Part shown: piece after piece, positions 33,615 through 42,209 of the stretch
Position numbering within the stretch: the stretch's first letter is position 1
Layout of the letters: each line of letters begins with the position of its first letter
NCBI GenBank assembly: GCA_046081705.1
Contig: JBJTWK010000040.1
Location: 1-46,075 of the forward strand
Length of the DNA: 46,075 bases
Direction of reading: 5' to 3'
From: IMCC26256 sp046081705
Lineage (GTDB): Bacteria; Actinomycetota; Acidimicrobiia; IMCC26256
The notes under the pieces: generated by a model
Told to the model about the DNA's origin: nothing
Seen by the model: only the letters and a program-made list of their open reading frames with translations
The model's database searches: none
Made by a program: the position numbers and the translations under genes

Positions 33615-34241
33615 CGGGGGGCTCGGACGCCCGAGCCGCGCCTCGACGAGTTCGACGAGTCGCGTGCCGACCTCGTCCGCGGTCCCGCCGGCGTCGAGCA
33701 GCGCCCACCCCTCGGCGCGGGCCAGGTCGCGGTAGGCCGTGCGCACCCGCGCGTGGAAGGCGGCCGACTCCCGCTCCATGCGGTCGTCCCCACCGTCGCG
33801 GGCCGCACGGCGCGCGTCCGCGACGTCGTCGGGGAGGTCGAGGACGACGACGAGATCGGGCGTCGTGCCCGCCGTGGCCCACGCGTTGATCCGGGCGACC
33901 TCGTCGACGCCGAGGTCGCGACCGACGCCCTGGTAGACGAGCGACGACGGCACGTGGCGATCCGAGATCACCCACTCGCCGCGGGCGAGGGCCGGGCGCA
34001 CGAGTTCGGCGAGGGCCTGCGCACGGTCGGCGGCCATGAGCAGCGCCTCGGCGCGCGCGTCGAGCGGGCCCGTGCCGTCGAGCAGCACGGCGCGGATCCG
34101 CGCGCCGTCGGGGGTGCCCCCGGGCTCACGCGTCTCGACCGCGGTGCCGCCGGCGGACCGGACCCACGCGGCGAGCCGGGCGACCTGGGTGCTCTTGCCC
34201 GTGCCGTCCGCGCCCTCGAGCACGACGAAGCGGCCGGTCAC
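33612..34241 (-). CDS. tmk: Thymidylate kinase
   Basis: 209 residues from a GTG at 34241. dTMP to dTDP. P-loop FVVLEGADGTGKSTQ, the ETREPGGTPDGARIRAVL segment, the DR motif ISDRHVPSSLVYQG and DLVVVLDLPDDVADAR; an Arg in the P-loop position is absent, and LID-region basic residues are modest. Start overlaps the MFS stop (GTGA), so its translation is coupled to the transporter. In Streptomyces the dTMP kinase is, to my knowledge, fused to a membrane domain of this kind. Confidence 0.94.
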   Translation of the reverse strand: MTGRFVVLEGADGTGKSTQVARLAAWVRSAGGTAVETREPGGTPDGARIRAVLLDGTGPLDARAEALLMAADRAQALAELVRPALARGEWVISDRHVPSSLVYQGVGRDLGVDEVARINAWATAGTTPDLVVVLDLPDDVADARRAARDGGDDRMERESAAFHARVRTAYRDLARAEGWALLDAGGTADEVGTRLVELVEARLGRPSPP

Positions 34242-35725
34242 GGCGTGTCCGGCGGGTCGTCGGCGCTGGACGGGTCGCCGGCGGGAGCGGTGGGCGCGGT
34301 CGATCCGGGCGCGGCCAGGCCACGCCGCACCGGGCGGGTCGGATGTCCCTGCGACGCCTCCTCGCGACCCATGCGCTGCAGCTCGAGCCGCGCGTACATG
34401 CCGCCCCCGATGACGAGCGCGCCGCCGAACCACAGCGCGAACCGCACACCGGGGAACACGTAGGTGAGTCCGCCGATCGTCACGGACTTGCCGGGGATGA
34501 ACAGCCCGGAGAGCCACCCCGCGAGATCGGCGAGCAGCGGGGAGACCGTGAGCGAGATGAGGAGGCACAGGCGCACGACGGCGGCGAGCGTCGCGAAGGT
34601 CCGACCCCGCAGTTCGTCGCTCACGTGCTCCTGGAGCACCGTGAAGCCAGTGACGTACGCGGTCCCCGCGCACGCGCCCACGCCGGCGATCATGAGAGCG
34701 ACGAGTCCACCGCTCGAGAACGTCGCGCCGGCGGCGAGGAAGGCGCCCACCCCGATCACCGCCCACTCGAAGACCGGCTCGCGACGCACCCGGCTCTGGA
34801 CGAGCAGCAGCGTCACCACGCCGATCGCCGCGCCGGTGCCGAGCGCGGTCATGAGCACACCGAACTGCGCCGGGCCACCGAGGATCGTGTCGGCGAACAC
34901 CGGGCCGAGCGGCACCATCGCACCGGCACCGATGATCCCGAGGCCCATGCCGACGATGACCGCCCGCGACCGTCGGTCCGTCCGGATGAAAGCCATGCCC
35001 TCGCGGATCTCGGTGATGCTCTGGTTCCACTCGAACTTCCGGCCCGTGTGCTCAGGTCCGGGGATCGGCAGCCCGAGGACGAGGACCGCCGACGCCAGGA
35101 AGGTCGCCGCATCGGCCCAGAGGGCGATGGTCTCCTTGCTCACCGACAGGCTCTTGAGCGCCTCGAACCCGCCGAGCCAGGTCGCGACCACGGCGAGCGC
35201 CGAGAAGATCACACCGCCGAACGGGAACGTGCCGTACGACGCGACGAGGCCGAGCGAGTTGGCGTTGGCGAGCTGCTCCTTGGCGACCACGCTCGGCAGG
35301 GCCGCGTCCTTGGCCGGGCCCCACAGGAGCGTGAGGATCTCGATCGCGAACGAGATGAGCACGAGCACCCAGATGCTGTTGGCGAACGGGAGCGCGCAGA
35401 GGAGCCCGGCCCGGCCGACGTCGGCGATCACCATCACCTTGCGGCGGTCGAAGCGATCCACGATGACGCCGCCGAGGGTCGCCAGGAAGAACGACGGCAG
35501 CATGCGGGCCACCATCACGAGGCTCACCGCGGTGGCCGAGTTGTTCGACACCCGTGCGGCGATGGCGAGGATCGCGAACAGTCCGACCCAGTCGCCGAGG
35601 CTCGACAGGACCTGCGCGGTCCAGAGCCGGACGAAGGCCGGGTTGCGGAACACCCCGCGCAGCGCCGACGGATCGGGCGGCTGCTCCTCCGGGGAGGATG
35701 GGATGAACGGGGTCTCGGTGCTCAC
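34238..35725 (-). CDS. MFS transporter
   Basis: 495 residues, about twelve transmembrane helices. Conserved first-loop motif as VIVDRFDRRKVMVIADVGRAG (motif A, residues about 80-100), NANSLGLVASYGTFPFGGVIFSAL, and RTDRRSRAVIVGMGLGIIGAG after the central loop. It resembles the MFS_3/enterobactin-exporter-like group of small-molecule exporters; substrate unknown. GTG start with a TAGGCT box (35735-35740) 9 nt upstream. Its stop overlaps tmk by 4 nt. Confidence 0.85.
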   Translation of the reverse strand: MSTETPFIPSSPEEQPPDPSALRGVFRNPAFVRLWTAQVLSSLGDWVGLFAILAIAARVSNNSATAVSLVMVARMLPSFFLATLGGVIVDRFDRRKVMVIADVGRAGLLCALPFANSIWVLVLISFAIEILTLLWGPAKDAALPSVVAKEQLANANSLGLVASYGTFPFGGVIFSALAVVATWLGGFEALKSLSVSKETIALWADAATFLASAVLVLGLPIPGPEHTGRKFEWNQSITEIREGMAFIRTDRRSRAVIVGMGLGIIGAGAMVPLGPVFADTILGGPAQFGVLMTALGTGAAIGVVTLLLVQSRVRREPVFEWAVIGVGAFLAAGATFSSGGLVALMIAGVGACAGTAYVTGFTVLQEHVSDELRGRTFATLAAVVRLCLLISLTVSPLLADLAGWLSGLFIPGKSVTIGGLTYVFPGVRFALWFGGALVIGGGMYARLELQRMGREEASQGHPTRPVRRGLAAPGSTAPTAPAGDPSSADDPPDTP

Positions 35726-35734
35726 GCGCCCCCG

Positions 35735-35740
35735 AGCCTA
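35735..35740 (-). promoter_or_regulatory. -10 box TAGGCT of the MFS-tmk operon
   Basis: TAGGCT on the minus strand, 9 nt before the GTG, in the 46-nt gap behind topA. Slightly longer spacing than for the clearest leaderless genes. Confidence 0.4.
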
Positions 35741-35771
35741 CGGGGCCGGCCCGGCGGCCCCTCGCCGGGAC

Positions 35772-38567
35772 CTAGGCGGTCCCGGGGCCCTCGGTGAGGT
35801 CCCGCAGCATCTCCTCGATGGCCTCGACGACGGGCTCGGGCTCCGGCGCACCGCTGCGCTTCGTGGGCGTGGCCTTCGTCGCCCGTTTCGTCGGCTTCTT
35901 GGCCGCCGCCTTCTTCGCGGTGCCCTTCGAGGCCTTCTTGGCCGCGCCCGCCTTCGAGGTCTTCGAGGTCCCCTTCTTCACGACCCGCGTCGCCTTCTTC
36001 GGCGCGTCGGCGAGGCGCGCCGCCCGCTCGGCGAGGAGCTGCACGGCCATCTCCGCCGTGACCTGCTCGGGGTCGACCCCGCGCGGGACGGTGGCGTTGA
36101 TCGTGCCGTCGGTGATGTACGGACCGAAGCGGCCGTCCTTCACGACCATCGGCGAACCGGTCTCCGGGTGCGGACCGAGGTCGGCGAGCGGCGGCTTCGC
36201 GACCCGACCGCGACCGCGCTTGGGCTGCGCGTAGATCGCGGCCGCCTCCTCGATGGTGATCGTGAGCAGCTGCTCCTCGGTCTCGATCGAACGGGAGTCG
36301 GTGCCCTTGCGGAGGTACGGCCCGTACCGACCGCTCTGGGCCGTCACCTCCTCGCCGTCGATCTCGCCGACGACCCGCGGGAGTGCGAGGAGCGAGAGCG
36401 CCTCCTCGTAGGTGACGGTCTCGGGGTCCATGCTCTTGAAGAGCGAGGCCCGCTTGGGCTTCTCGGCCTTCTTGCCCTTGCCGGTGGTGGCGGGGTCCTG
36501 CACGCCGACCTGGAGGAACGGACCGAACCGGCCGTTGAGCACGATGATCGGCAGACCCGTGTCGGGGTCGGGTCCGAGTTCCCGCGGGCCGAGCGTGCCC
36601 TTGGCGAGGATCTCCGCCGCCCGCTCGACAGTGAGCTCGTCGGGGAGGACACCGTCGGGCATCGTGCACTTCTCGATCTCGCCACGATGCAACGACTCGC
36701 CGTTGCGCCACACCCGCACCGAGATCTCGTTCCCCTCGGCGTCGGTGCCGATGGGGATCGCGTTCACGACGCTCATCTCGATGGTGTCGAGGTGCTCCTG
36801 CGACACGAGTTGCTTGAGTCCCGGCTCGGTGCGCCCGAAGTAGAACTCGTCGAGCCACTTCTCGACCTCGGCCTCGCCGGCGGCGACCTGATCGAGGACC
36901 TGCTCCATCTGCGCGGTGAACCGGTAGTCGACGAGGTGCCCGAAGTACATCTCCAGCAACTGCGTCTTGGCGAACGCGGTCCACGAGGGCACGAGGGCGT
37001 TGCCCTGCTTGAACACGTACCCGCGGGTCGAGGAGATCTTGTCGATGATCGACGCGTACGTCGATGGGCGCCCGATGCCGCGCGCCTCGAGCTCCTTCAC
37101 GAGGCTCGCCTCGGTGTACCGGGCCGGCGGGTTGGTGCTGTGCCCGTCGACGAGGAGGTCGGTGCAGTCGACCGCGTCACCCGGCGCGAGCGCCGGGAGC
37201 ACCGCCTCCTCCTCGTCCTCGGCCGGGTCGTCCTCGGAGATGTCGACGTAGGCGACACGGAAGCCGAGGAACGTGTACTGACGGCCCGAGGCGCGGAACA
37301 CGACCTCCTCGCCGTTCGCCGTCGCCCCGATGCGGAGCGTCGACTGGAGGTACTCGGCGTTCGCCATCTGGTTGGCGAGCGTGCGCTTCCAGATGAGGTC
37401 GTAGAGCGTGAACTCATCGTTGCTGAGTTCGCGGCGCACCTCGTCGGGGGCGCGGAACCGCTCCCCCGCCGGGCGGATCGCCTCGTGGGCCTCCTGCGCG
37501 CCGGTCGCCTTCCCGCGGGCCTTGCGGCCGTACTCGTGCGGGTACAGGTACTCCGATCCGAACCGGTCGGTGATCTGGGTCCGGGCCGCGTGGATCGCCT
37601 GCTGGGATAGGTGGGCGGAGTCGGTCCGCATGTAGGTGATGTAGCCGCGCTCGTAGAGCCCCTGGGCGACCGACATCGTGCGGCCCGCGCTCCACGAGAA
37701 CTTGTTGCCGGCCTCCTGCTGGAGGGTGGACGTGCGGAATGCGTCCTTCGGCACCGACGTACCCGGCTTCTGCTCGGCGGCGAGCACCCGGAACGGCGCA
37801 TCGGCGAGCGCGCCAGCGAGGGCCGCCGCCGCCGCCTCGTCGAGGTGGCGCGCCCTCGACGACGACCTGAGCGCACCGGTGTCGGGATCGAAATCCTTGC
37901 CGGTGGCCACCGGTGCGCCGCCGACCTCGGCGAGCTTCGCGGCGAAGGTGCGCTGGTCGGCCCCGGATGCGGCCCGCATCGTGGCGGCGAGGTCCCAGTA
38001 GCCCGCCCGCCGGAAGCGCATGCGCTCGCGCTCCCGCTCGACCACGAGACGCACCGCCACGCTCTGCACCCGGCCGGCGCTCCGAGCGCTCGGCACCCGG
38101 CGCCACAGCACCGGCGAGACCTCGTAGCCGACCAGCCGATCGAGGATCCGGCGACCGTCGGCCGCCTCGACGAGGCGCCGATCGATGTCGCGCGGCGAGT
38201 CGATGGCGTGATCGATGGCCTCCCGGGTGATCTCGTGGAACACCATGCGGTGGACGTCGACCTTGGGCTTGAGGATCTCGAGGAGGTGCCAGGCGATCGA
38301 TTCGCCCTCCCGGTCCTCGTCGGTCGCGAGGTAGAGGACGTCGGCGTCCTTGAGCGCGCGCCTGATCGTGGTGACGACCTCGCGGGAGCGGCCGCGCGGC
38401 TCGTCCCACTCGAGGGCGAAGTGGTCGTCGACGTCGATGCCGAGGCCCTTCTCGGGCAGGTCCCGCACGTGGCCGTAGGAGGCGAGCACGGTGTAGTCGT
38501 CACCGAGGAAGCGGCCGATCGTGTCGGCCTTCGTCTTCGACTCGACGATCACGAGGTGGTTCGGCAA
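35772..38567 (-). CDS. topA: DNA topoisomerase I
   Basis: 931 residues, starting at a TTG (38567) with TTGGAG 5 nt upstream; the sequence MPNHLVIVESKTKADTI is the normal beginning of actinobacterial TopA. TOPRIM domain with DEDREGESIAWHLLE, active-site tyrosine Y312 in ITYMRTDS, four C-terminal Topo_C repeats (for example NGRFGPFLQVG, SGRYGPYLRKG, DGRFGPYITDG) instead of zinc fingers, then a Lys/Ala-rich tail (about 850-905) that increases processivity in Mycobacterium and Streptomyces, and an acidic end. Relaxes negative supercoils. Confidence 0.97.
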   Translation of the reverse strand: MPNHLVIVESKTKADTIGRFLGDDYTVLASYGHVRDLPEKGLGIDVDDHFALEWDEPRGRSREVVTTIRRALKDADVLYLATDEDREGESIAWHLLEILKPKVDVHRMVFHEITREAIDHAIDSPRDIDRRLVEAADGRRILDRLVGYEVSPVLWRRVPSARSAGRVQSVAVRLVVERERERMRFRRAGYWDLAATMRAASGADQRTFAAKLAEVGGAPVATGKDFDPDTGALRSSSRARHLDEAAAAALAGALADAPFRVLAAEQKPGTSVPKDAFRTSTLQQEAGNKFSWSAGRTMSVAQGLYERGYITYMRTDSAHLSQQAIHAARTQITDRFGSEYLYPHEYGRKARGKATGAQEAHEAIRPAGERFRAPDEVRRELSNDEFTLYDLIWKRTLANQMANAEYLQSTLRIGATANGEEVVFRASGRQYTFLGFRVAYVDISEDDPAEDEEEAVLPALAPGDAVDCTDLLVDGHSTNPPARYTEASLVKELEARGIGRPSTYASIIDKISSTRGYVFKQGNALVPSWTAFAKTQLLEMYFGHLVDYRFTAQMEQVLDQVAAGEAEVEKWLDEFYFGRTEPGLKQLVSQEHLDTIEMSVVNAIPIGTDAEGNEISVRVWRNGESLHRGEIEKCTMPDGVLPDELTVERAAEILAKGTLGPRELGPDPDTGLPIIVLNGRFGPFLQVGVQDPATTGKGKKAEKPKRASLFKSMDPETVTYEEALSLLALPRVVGEIDGEEVTAQSGRYGPYLRKGTDSRSIETEEQLLTITIEEAAAIYAQPKRGRGRVAKPPLADLGPHPETGSPMVVKDGRFGPYITDGTINATVPRGVDPEQVTAEMAVQLLAERAARLADAPKKATRVVKKGTSKTSKAGAAKKASKGTAKKAAAKKPTKRATKATPTKRSGAPEPEPVVEAIEEMLRDLTEGPGTA

Positions 38568-38738
38568 CTCGGCTCCAACGGGTCGGGGGCCGGCCGGCGG
38601 CGGACCGCGGGCCGGTGGTCGGGCGCCGGGACCGTACGCCCGGCAGAGGGCTCCGCGGCGGTTCTCGGGCCGCTCGCCCCTTTCTCCATCGGTCGCACGC
38701 CGGGGACCCCTGTGTCAAGCCGGACCCCGCGGAGCCTC

Positions 38739-38744
38739 TAACGT
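38739..38744 (+). promoter_or_regulatory. -10 box TAACGT, leaderless promoter of dedA
   Basis: TAACGT followed by 6 nt and the ATG at 38751. The rest of the 183-nt topA-dedA divergent gap shows nothing else that I recognise. Confidence 0.5.
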
Positions 38745-38750
38745 CGGGGG

Positions 38751-39440
38751 ATGCCCACCCAACTCGCAGCGGCCCTCGGCTACGCCACCACCCACTTCAC
38801 GCTCGGGGCCGGACCCCTCAGCCCCGAGCGCCTCCTCGAGGCCCTCGGCTCGTTCGCGAGGATCGGGCTCATCGCCATCATCTTCGCGGAGTCCGGCCTG
38901 CTCATCGGCTTCTTCCTGCCCGGCGACTCGCTCCTGTTCATCGCCGGCCTCATCGCAGCGGGCGGGAGTGACCTGAAGATCTCGTTGTCCCTGCCGGTGA
39001 TCCTCGTGGGGTGTGCGCTCGCCGCCATCATCGGCGATCAGGTCGGGTACGCGTTCGGCAAGAAGGTCGGACCGGCGCTGTTCAAGCGTCCCGACTCGAG
39101 GATCTTCAAGCAGCAGTACGTGGCCCAGGCCGACGCGTTCTTCGACCGCCACGGGGCCAAGGCGATCGTGCTCGCCCGGTTCGTGCCGATCGTGCGGACG
39201 TTCACGCCGATCCTCGCCGGGGTCGGGAAGATGGACTACCGCCGCTTCGTCACCTACAACGTGGCCGGCGGCCTGCTCTGGACGCAGGGCATCATCCTGC
39301 TCGGGTACTGGTTCGGGAACGTGACGTTCATCAAGGACAACCTCGAGATCGTGCTCATCGCCATCGTGGTGCTGTCGATCATCCCCGCGGTCCTCGAGTT
39401 CGTGCGCCACCGCAGGCAGCACGCCGAGCCCGGGGCCTGA
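38751..39440 (+). CDS. DedA-family membrane protein
   Basis: 229 residues with about five membrane segments. FAESGLLIGFFLPGDSLLFIAGLI (re-entrant loop with the conserved Glu and the LPGDS motif), IIGDQVGYAFGKKVG, FFDRHGAKAIVLARFVPIVRTFTPILAGVGKM (the conserved Arg residues of the R-F-P-R motif) are typical DedA features. Members transport undecaprenyl phosphate or other phospholipids across the membrane and depend on the proton gradient. Short His/Gln-rich C-terminus. Confidence 0.92.
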   Translation: MPTQLAAALGYATTHFTLGAGPLSPERLLEALGSFARIGLIAIIFAESGLLIGFFLPGDSLLFIAGLIAAGGSDLKISLSLPVILVGCALAAIIGDQVGYAFGKKVGPALFKRPDSRIFKQQYVAQADAFFDRHGAKAIVLARFVPIVRTFTPILAGVGKMDYRRFVTYNVAGGLLWTQGIILLGYWFGNVTFIKDNLEIVLIAIVVLSIIPAVLEFVRHRRQHAEPGA

Positions 39441-39506
39441 GCCGCCCCATCCGGGTGACGACGGTCGGGGCCGGAGGGCTCGGCCGGGTCCGATGACCGG
39501 ACGCGA

Positions 39507-39530
39507 CGAGGGGGCCCGGAGGCCCCCTCG
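39507..39530. terminator. Bidirectional terminator between dedA and hppA
   Basis: Perfect 10-bp stem CGAGGGGGCC/GGCCCCCTCG with loop CGGA, 66 nt after the dedA stop and 37 nt after the hppA stop, between convergent genes. Confidence 0.7.
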
Positions 39531-39544
39531 CTCACACCAGTGAA

Positions 39545-39562
39545 CCGCCGCCCGTGCGGCGG
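39545..39562 (-). terminator. Second hairpin behind hppA
   Basis: CCGCCGC, loop CCGT, GCGGCGG; starts 5 nt after the hppA stop codon. Confidence 0.5.
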
Positions 39563-39567
39563 GTGCC

Positions 39568-41964
39568 TCAGTGGGCCGCTGCCGTCGTGAGGTCCTCGCT
39601 CGTCGCGATGCCACCCGAGTCACGCTTGGAGACCATGATCGACCCGAGGAGCACGACCGTCGACACGCCGGCGATGACGAAGCGGATGTTGTCGTCCTCG
39701 AGCGAGATGATCGCCGGGAGCACCAGGAGGCTCACGAGGTTCATCACCTTGATGAGCGGGTTGAGGGCCGGACCGGCGGTGTCCTTGAACGGGTCACCGA
39801 CCGTGTCGCCGATCACCGCCGCCTTGTGGGCCTCGGATCCCTTGCCGCCCTCGTGGCCGTCCTCGATGTACTTCTTCGCGTTGTCCCACGCACCACCCGC
39901 GTTGTTGAGGTAGTTGGCCATGAGCTGACCCGTGAGGATGACCGCGGCGAGGAACGCACCGAGGGCGAACTTGTTGATGCCGAAGCCGATGATGACCGGC
40001 GTCAACACCGCGAGGAGAGCCGGCGTCGTGAGCTCTCGCAGCGAGGCCTTCGTGCAGATGTCGATGACGGGGCCGTAGTCGGGCCGCTTCTCGCCCGCCA
40101 TGATCTTGCCGTCGGCGAACTGGTTGCGGACCTCCTGGACGACCGTGCCGGCCGTGCGCCCGACGGCCCGGATGGCGAGGGCCGAGAACATGAAGGCGAT
40201 CGAGCCACCGATGAGGAGGCCGATGAAGACCTTCGGGTCGGCGACGTTGATCGGCACCTCGAGGAAGATGCTCTTGCCCCGGCTGAGGAGCCGATCGATC
40301 TTCGCCTGACCGAACTGCTCGACCGCGATGACGTCGATGTAGGAGGCGAAGAGGGCCACCGCGGCGATCACGGCGGAACCGATGGCGAAGCCCTTGGTGA
40401 CGGCCTTCGTGGTGTTGCCCACCGCGTCGAGGCTCACCATGATCTTCTCGGCCTCACCGGTGAACTCGCCGGACATCTCGGCGATGCCCGCCGCGTTGTC
40501 GGCGACCGGCCCGAAGGAGTCCTCCGAGACGATGACGCCGGTGGTGGCGAGCATGCCCATGCCGGCGAGGGCGACGAGGTACAGCACGAACTGGACGTTG
40601 CCGCCGCCGAGGCCGATGGCCACGCCGAGGCCGATGGCGATGGCCACGATCGACCACACCGAGGACTCCAGCCCGCTCGACGTGCCGGAGAGTACGACGG
40701 TGGCCGGGCCGGTGCGGGCCGACTCCGCGATCTCGACGACCGGGCGACGCTCGGTCGAGGTGAAGTACTCGGTGAGGTGGCTCAGGACCTGGGCGAGGAT
40801 GAGGCCGACCACGACCGCGAGGAACATCCGCCAGCCCGGGTTCGTGACGGTCGTGATGGCCTTGCCCGCCGCGTTCGTGTACGAACCCGACTCGTTGCCC
40901 ACGTAGGTGAGCGACACGACGAGCGTGCCGATGACCGACAGGACGCCGGCGGTGATGAACCCGCGGTTGATCGGGGCGAGCGCGTTCTTGTCGGTCTCGC
41001 GGGCCCGGACCATGAACACGCCCACGATCGAGGCGAGCACGCCGATGGCGCGGGCGATGAGCGGGAAGATGATGCCGATCACCCACTTCTCGGGATCGTC
41101 CGGGTAGATCGCCCGGAATGCCGCGACGCCGAGGATGATCGACGCCACGAGGGTGACCTCGTAGGACTCGAAGAGGTCCGCGGCCATACCGGCGCAGTCA
41201 CCGACGTTGTCACCCACGTTGTCCGCGATGGTCGCCGGGTTGCGGGGGTCGTCCTCCGGGATGCCCTGCTCGACCTTGCCCACGAGGTCGGCGCCCACGT
41301 CGGCCGCCTTCGTGAAGATGCCACCGCCGACCCGCATGAAGAGGGCGATGAGCGAACCGCCGAAGCCGAAGCCGACGAGGATCGCCGAGGCGGTGTTCTG
41401 GAACAGCATGATGATGAGGGTCGCGCCGAGGAGACCGAGCCCCACCGTGAACATGCCGGCGACGCCGCCGGTCCGGAAGGCGACCTTGAGTGCGGCCGAC
41501 ATCGAACCGGTGCGGGCGGCCGCCGCGGTGCGGACGTTGCCCCGCACGGCGAGGCTCATGCCGATGAAGCCCGTGAGGCCGGACATCACGCAGCCGGCGA
41601 CGAAGGCGGCCGTGCGGAAGACGCCGGAGGCGCCGTAGGACAGGCCGCCCGACATCGAGAGGTCGAAGGTCTCCTTGGGCGCCTCAGCCGCGGTGGAGGT
41701 GAGGAACACGATCACCGCCACCGGGATGAGGATGATGGCGATCGTGCGGAACTGCCGCTTGAGGTACGCCATGGCGCCCTCCTGGATCGCCTTGGCGATC
41801 TCGATCATCGACGCCGTGCCCTGATCGGCGGCGATCACGCCCCGCATGAGCGCGAAGCCCACGACGATGGCGAGGACCGCGGTCGCCGCGGAGAACCACA
41901 ACCAGAACCACTCGGCGGACCCGAGCTCGAAGAGCTGGAAACCACCCTCGGATGCGAAGTGCAT
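39568..41964 (-). CDS. hppA: Membrane-bound proton-pumping pyrophosphatase
   Basis: 798 residues, about sixteen transmembrane helices. It couples hydrolysis of PPi to ion pumping. Active-site segments: GGIFTKAADVGADLVGKVE, DDPRNPATIADNVGDNVGDCAGMAADLFES, and the C-terminal DNAKKYIE with GDTVGDPFKDTAGPA. Residue K520 in GNTTKAVTKG is the lysine typical of potassium-independent, proton-pumping forms (K-dependent forms have Ala there). Start ATG has AGAGGAG about 11 nt upstream, rather far. It removes PPi made by the many synthetases and phosphoribosyltransferases encoded nearby. Confidence 0.95.
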   Translation of the reverse strand: MHFASEGGFQLFELGSAEWFWLWFSAATAVLAIVVGFALMRGVIAADQGTASMIEIAKAIQEGAMAYLKRQFRTIAIILIPVAVIVFLTSTAAEAPKETFDLSMSGGLSYGASGVFRTAAFVAGCVMSGLTGFIGMSLAVRGNVRTAAAARTGSMSAALKVAFRTGGVAGMFTVGLGLLGATLIIMLFQNTASAILVGFGFGGSLIALFMRVGGGIFTKAADVGADLVGKVEQGIPEDDPRNPATIADNVGDNVGDCAGMAADLFESYEVTLVASIILGVAAFRAIYPDDPEKWVIGIIFPLIARAIGVLASIVGVFMVRARETDKNALAPINRGFITAGVLSVIGTLVVSLTYVGNESGSYTNAAGKAITTVTNPGWRMFLAVVVGLILAQVLSHLTEYFTSTERRPVVEIAESARTGPATVVLSGTSSGLESSVWSIVAIAIGLGVAIGLGGGNVQFVLYLVALAGMGMLATTGVIVSEDSFGPVADNAAGIAEMSGEFTGEAEKIMVSLDAVGNTTKAVTKGFAIGSAVIAAVALFASYIDVIAVEQFGQAKIDRLLSRGKSIFLEVPINVADPKVFIGLLIGGSIAFMFSALAIRAVGRTAGTVVQEVRNQFADGKIMAGEKRPDYGPVIDICTKASLRELTTPALLAVLTPVIIGFGINKFALGAFLAAVILTGQLMANYLNNAGGAWDNAKKYIEDGHEGGKGSEAHKAAVIGDTVGDPFKDTAGPALNPLIKVMNLVSLLVLPAIISLEDDNIRFVIAGVSTVVLLGSIMVSKRDSGGIATSEDLTTAAAH

Positions 41965-42148
41965 GCGGACTCGTACTCCTCTGTACGGGTGCTGACCGCA
42001 CGCTCCCTCGCGCGCGGCGGGGGCACGGGGACCCCCTCATGGAACTCGTCGGAACCGGCTCGCACCGGGCATCGCGACCGGCGGAATCTAGCCCCGGACG
42101 GCCGCCGGGGGCCGAACCGATCCCGCGGGCTTGGGGCGCACCCCGACC

Positions 42149-42169
42149 CGGGCGGTCCGGAACCGCCCG
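42149..42169 (-). terminator. Terminator hairpin behind the KimA-like gene
   Basis: CGGGCGGT, loop CCGGA, ACCGCCCG: perfect 8-bp stem, 41 nt after the stop at 42210. The remaining bases of the 245-nt gap before hppA show only GC-rich sequence and the hppA leader. Confidence 0.55.
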
Positions 42170-42209
42170 ACGGGCGCGCCGGCGGCGAGCCGGATCGGTC
42201 GGGCCGGGG

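Noticed and set aside
34464..37610. 1048-residue plus-strand open frame opposite topA and the MFS gene
   Set aside because: It is antisense to two confidently identified genes and has Arg/Glu/Asp/Leu-rich low-complexity composition caused by GC-rich codons on the other strand.
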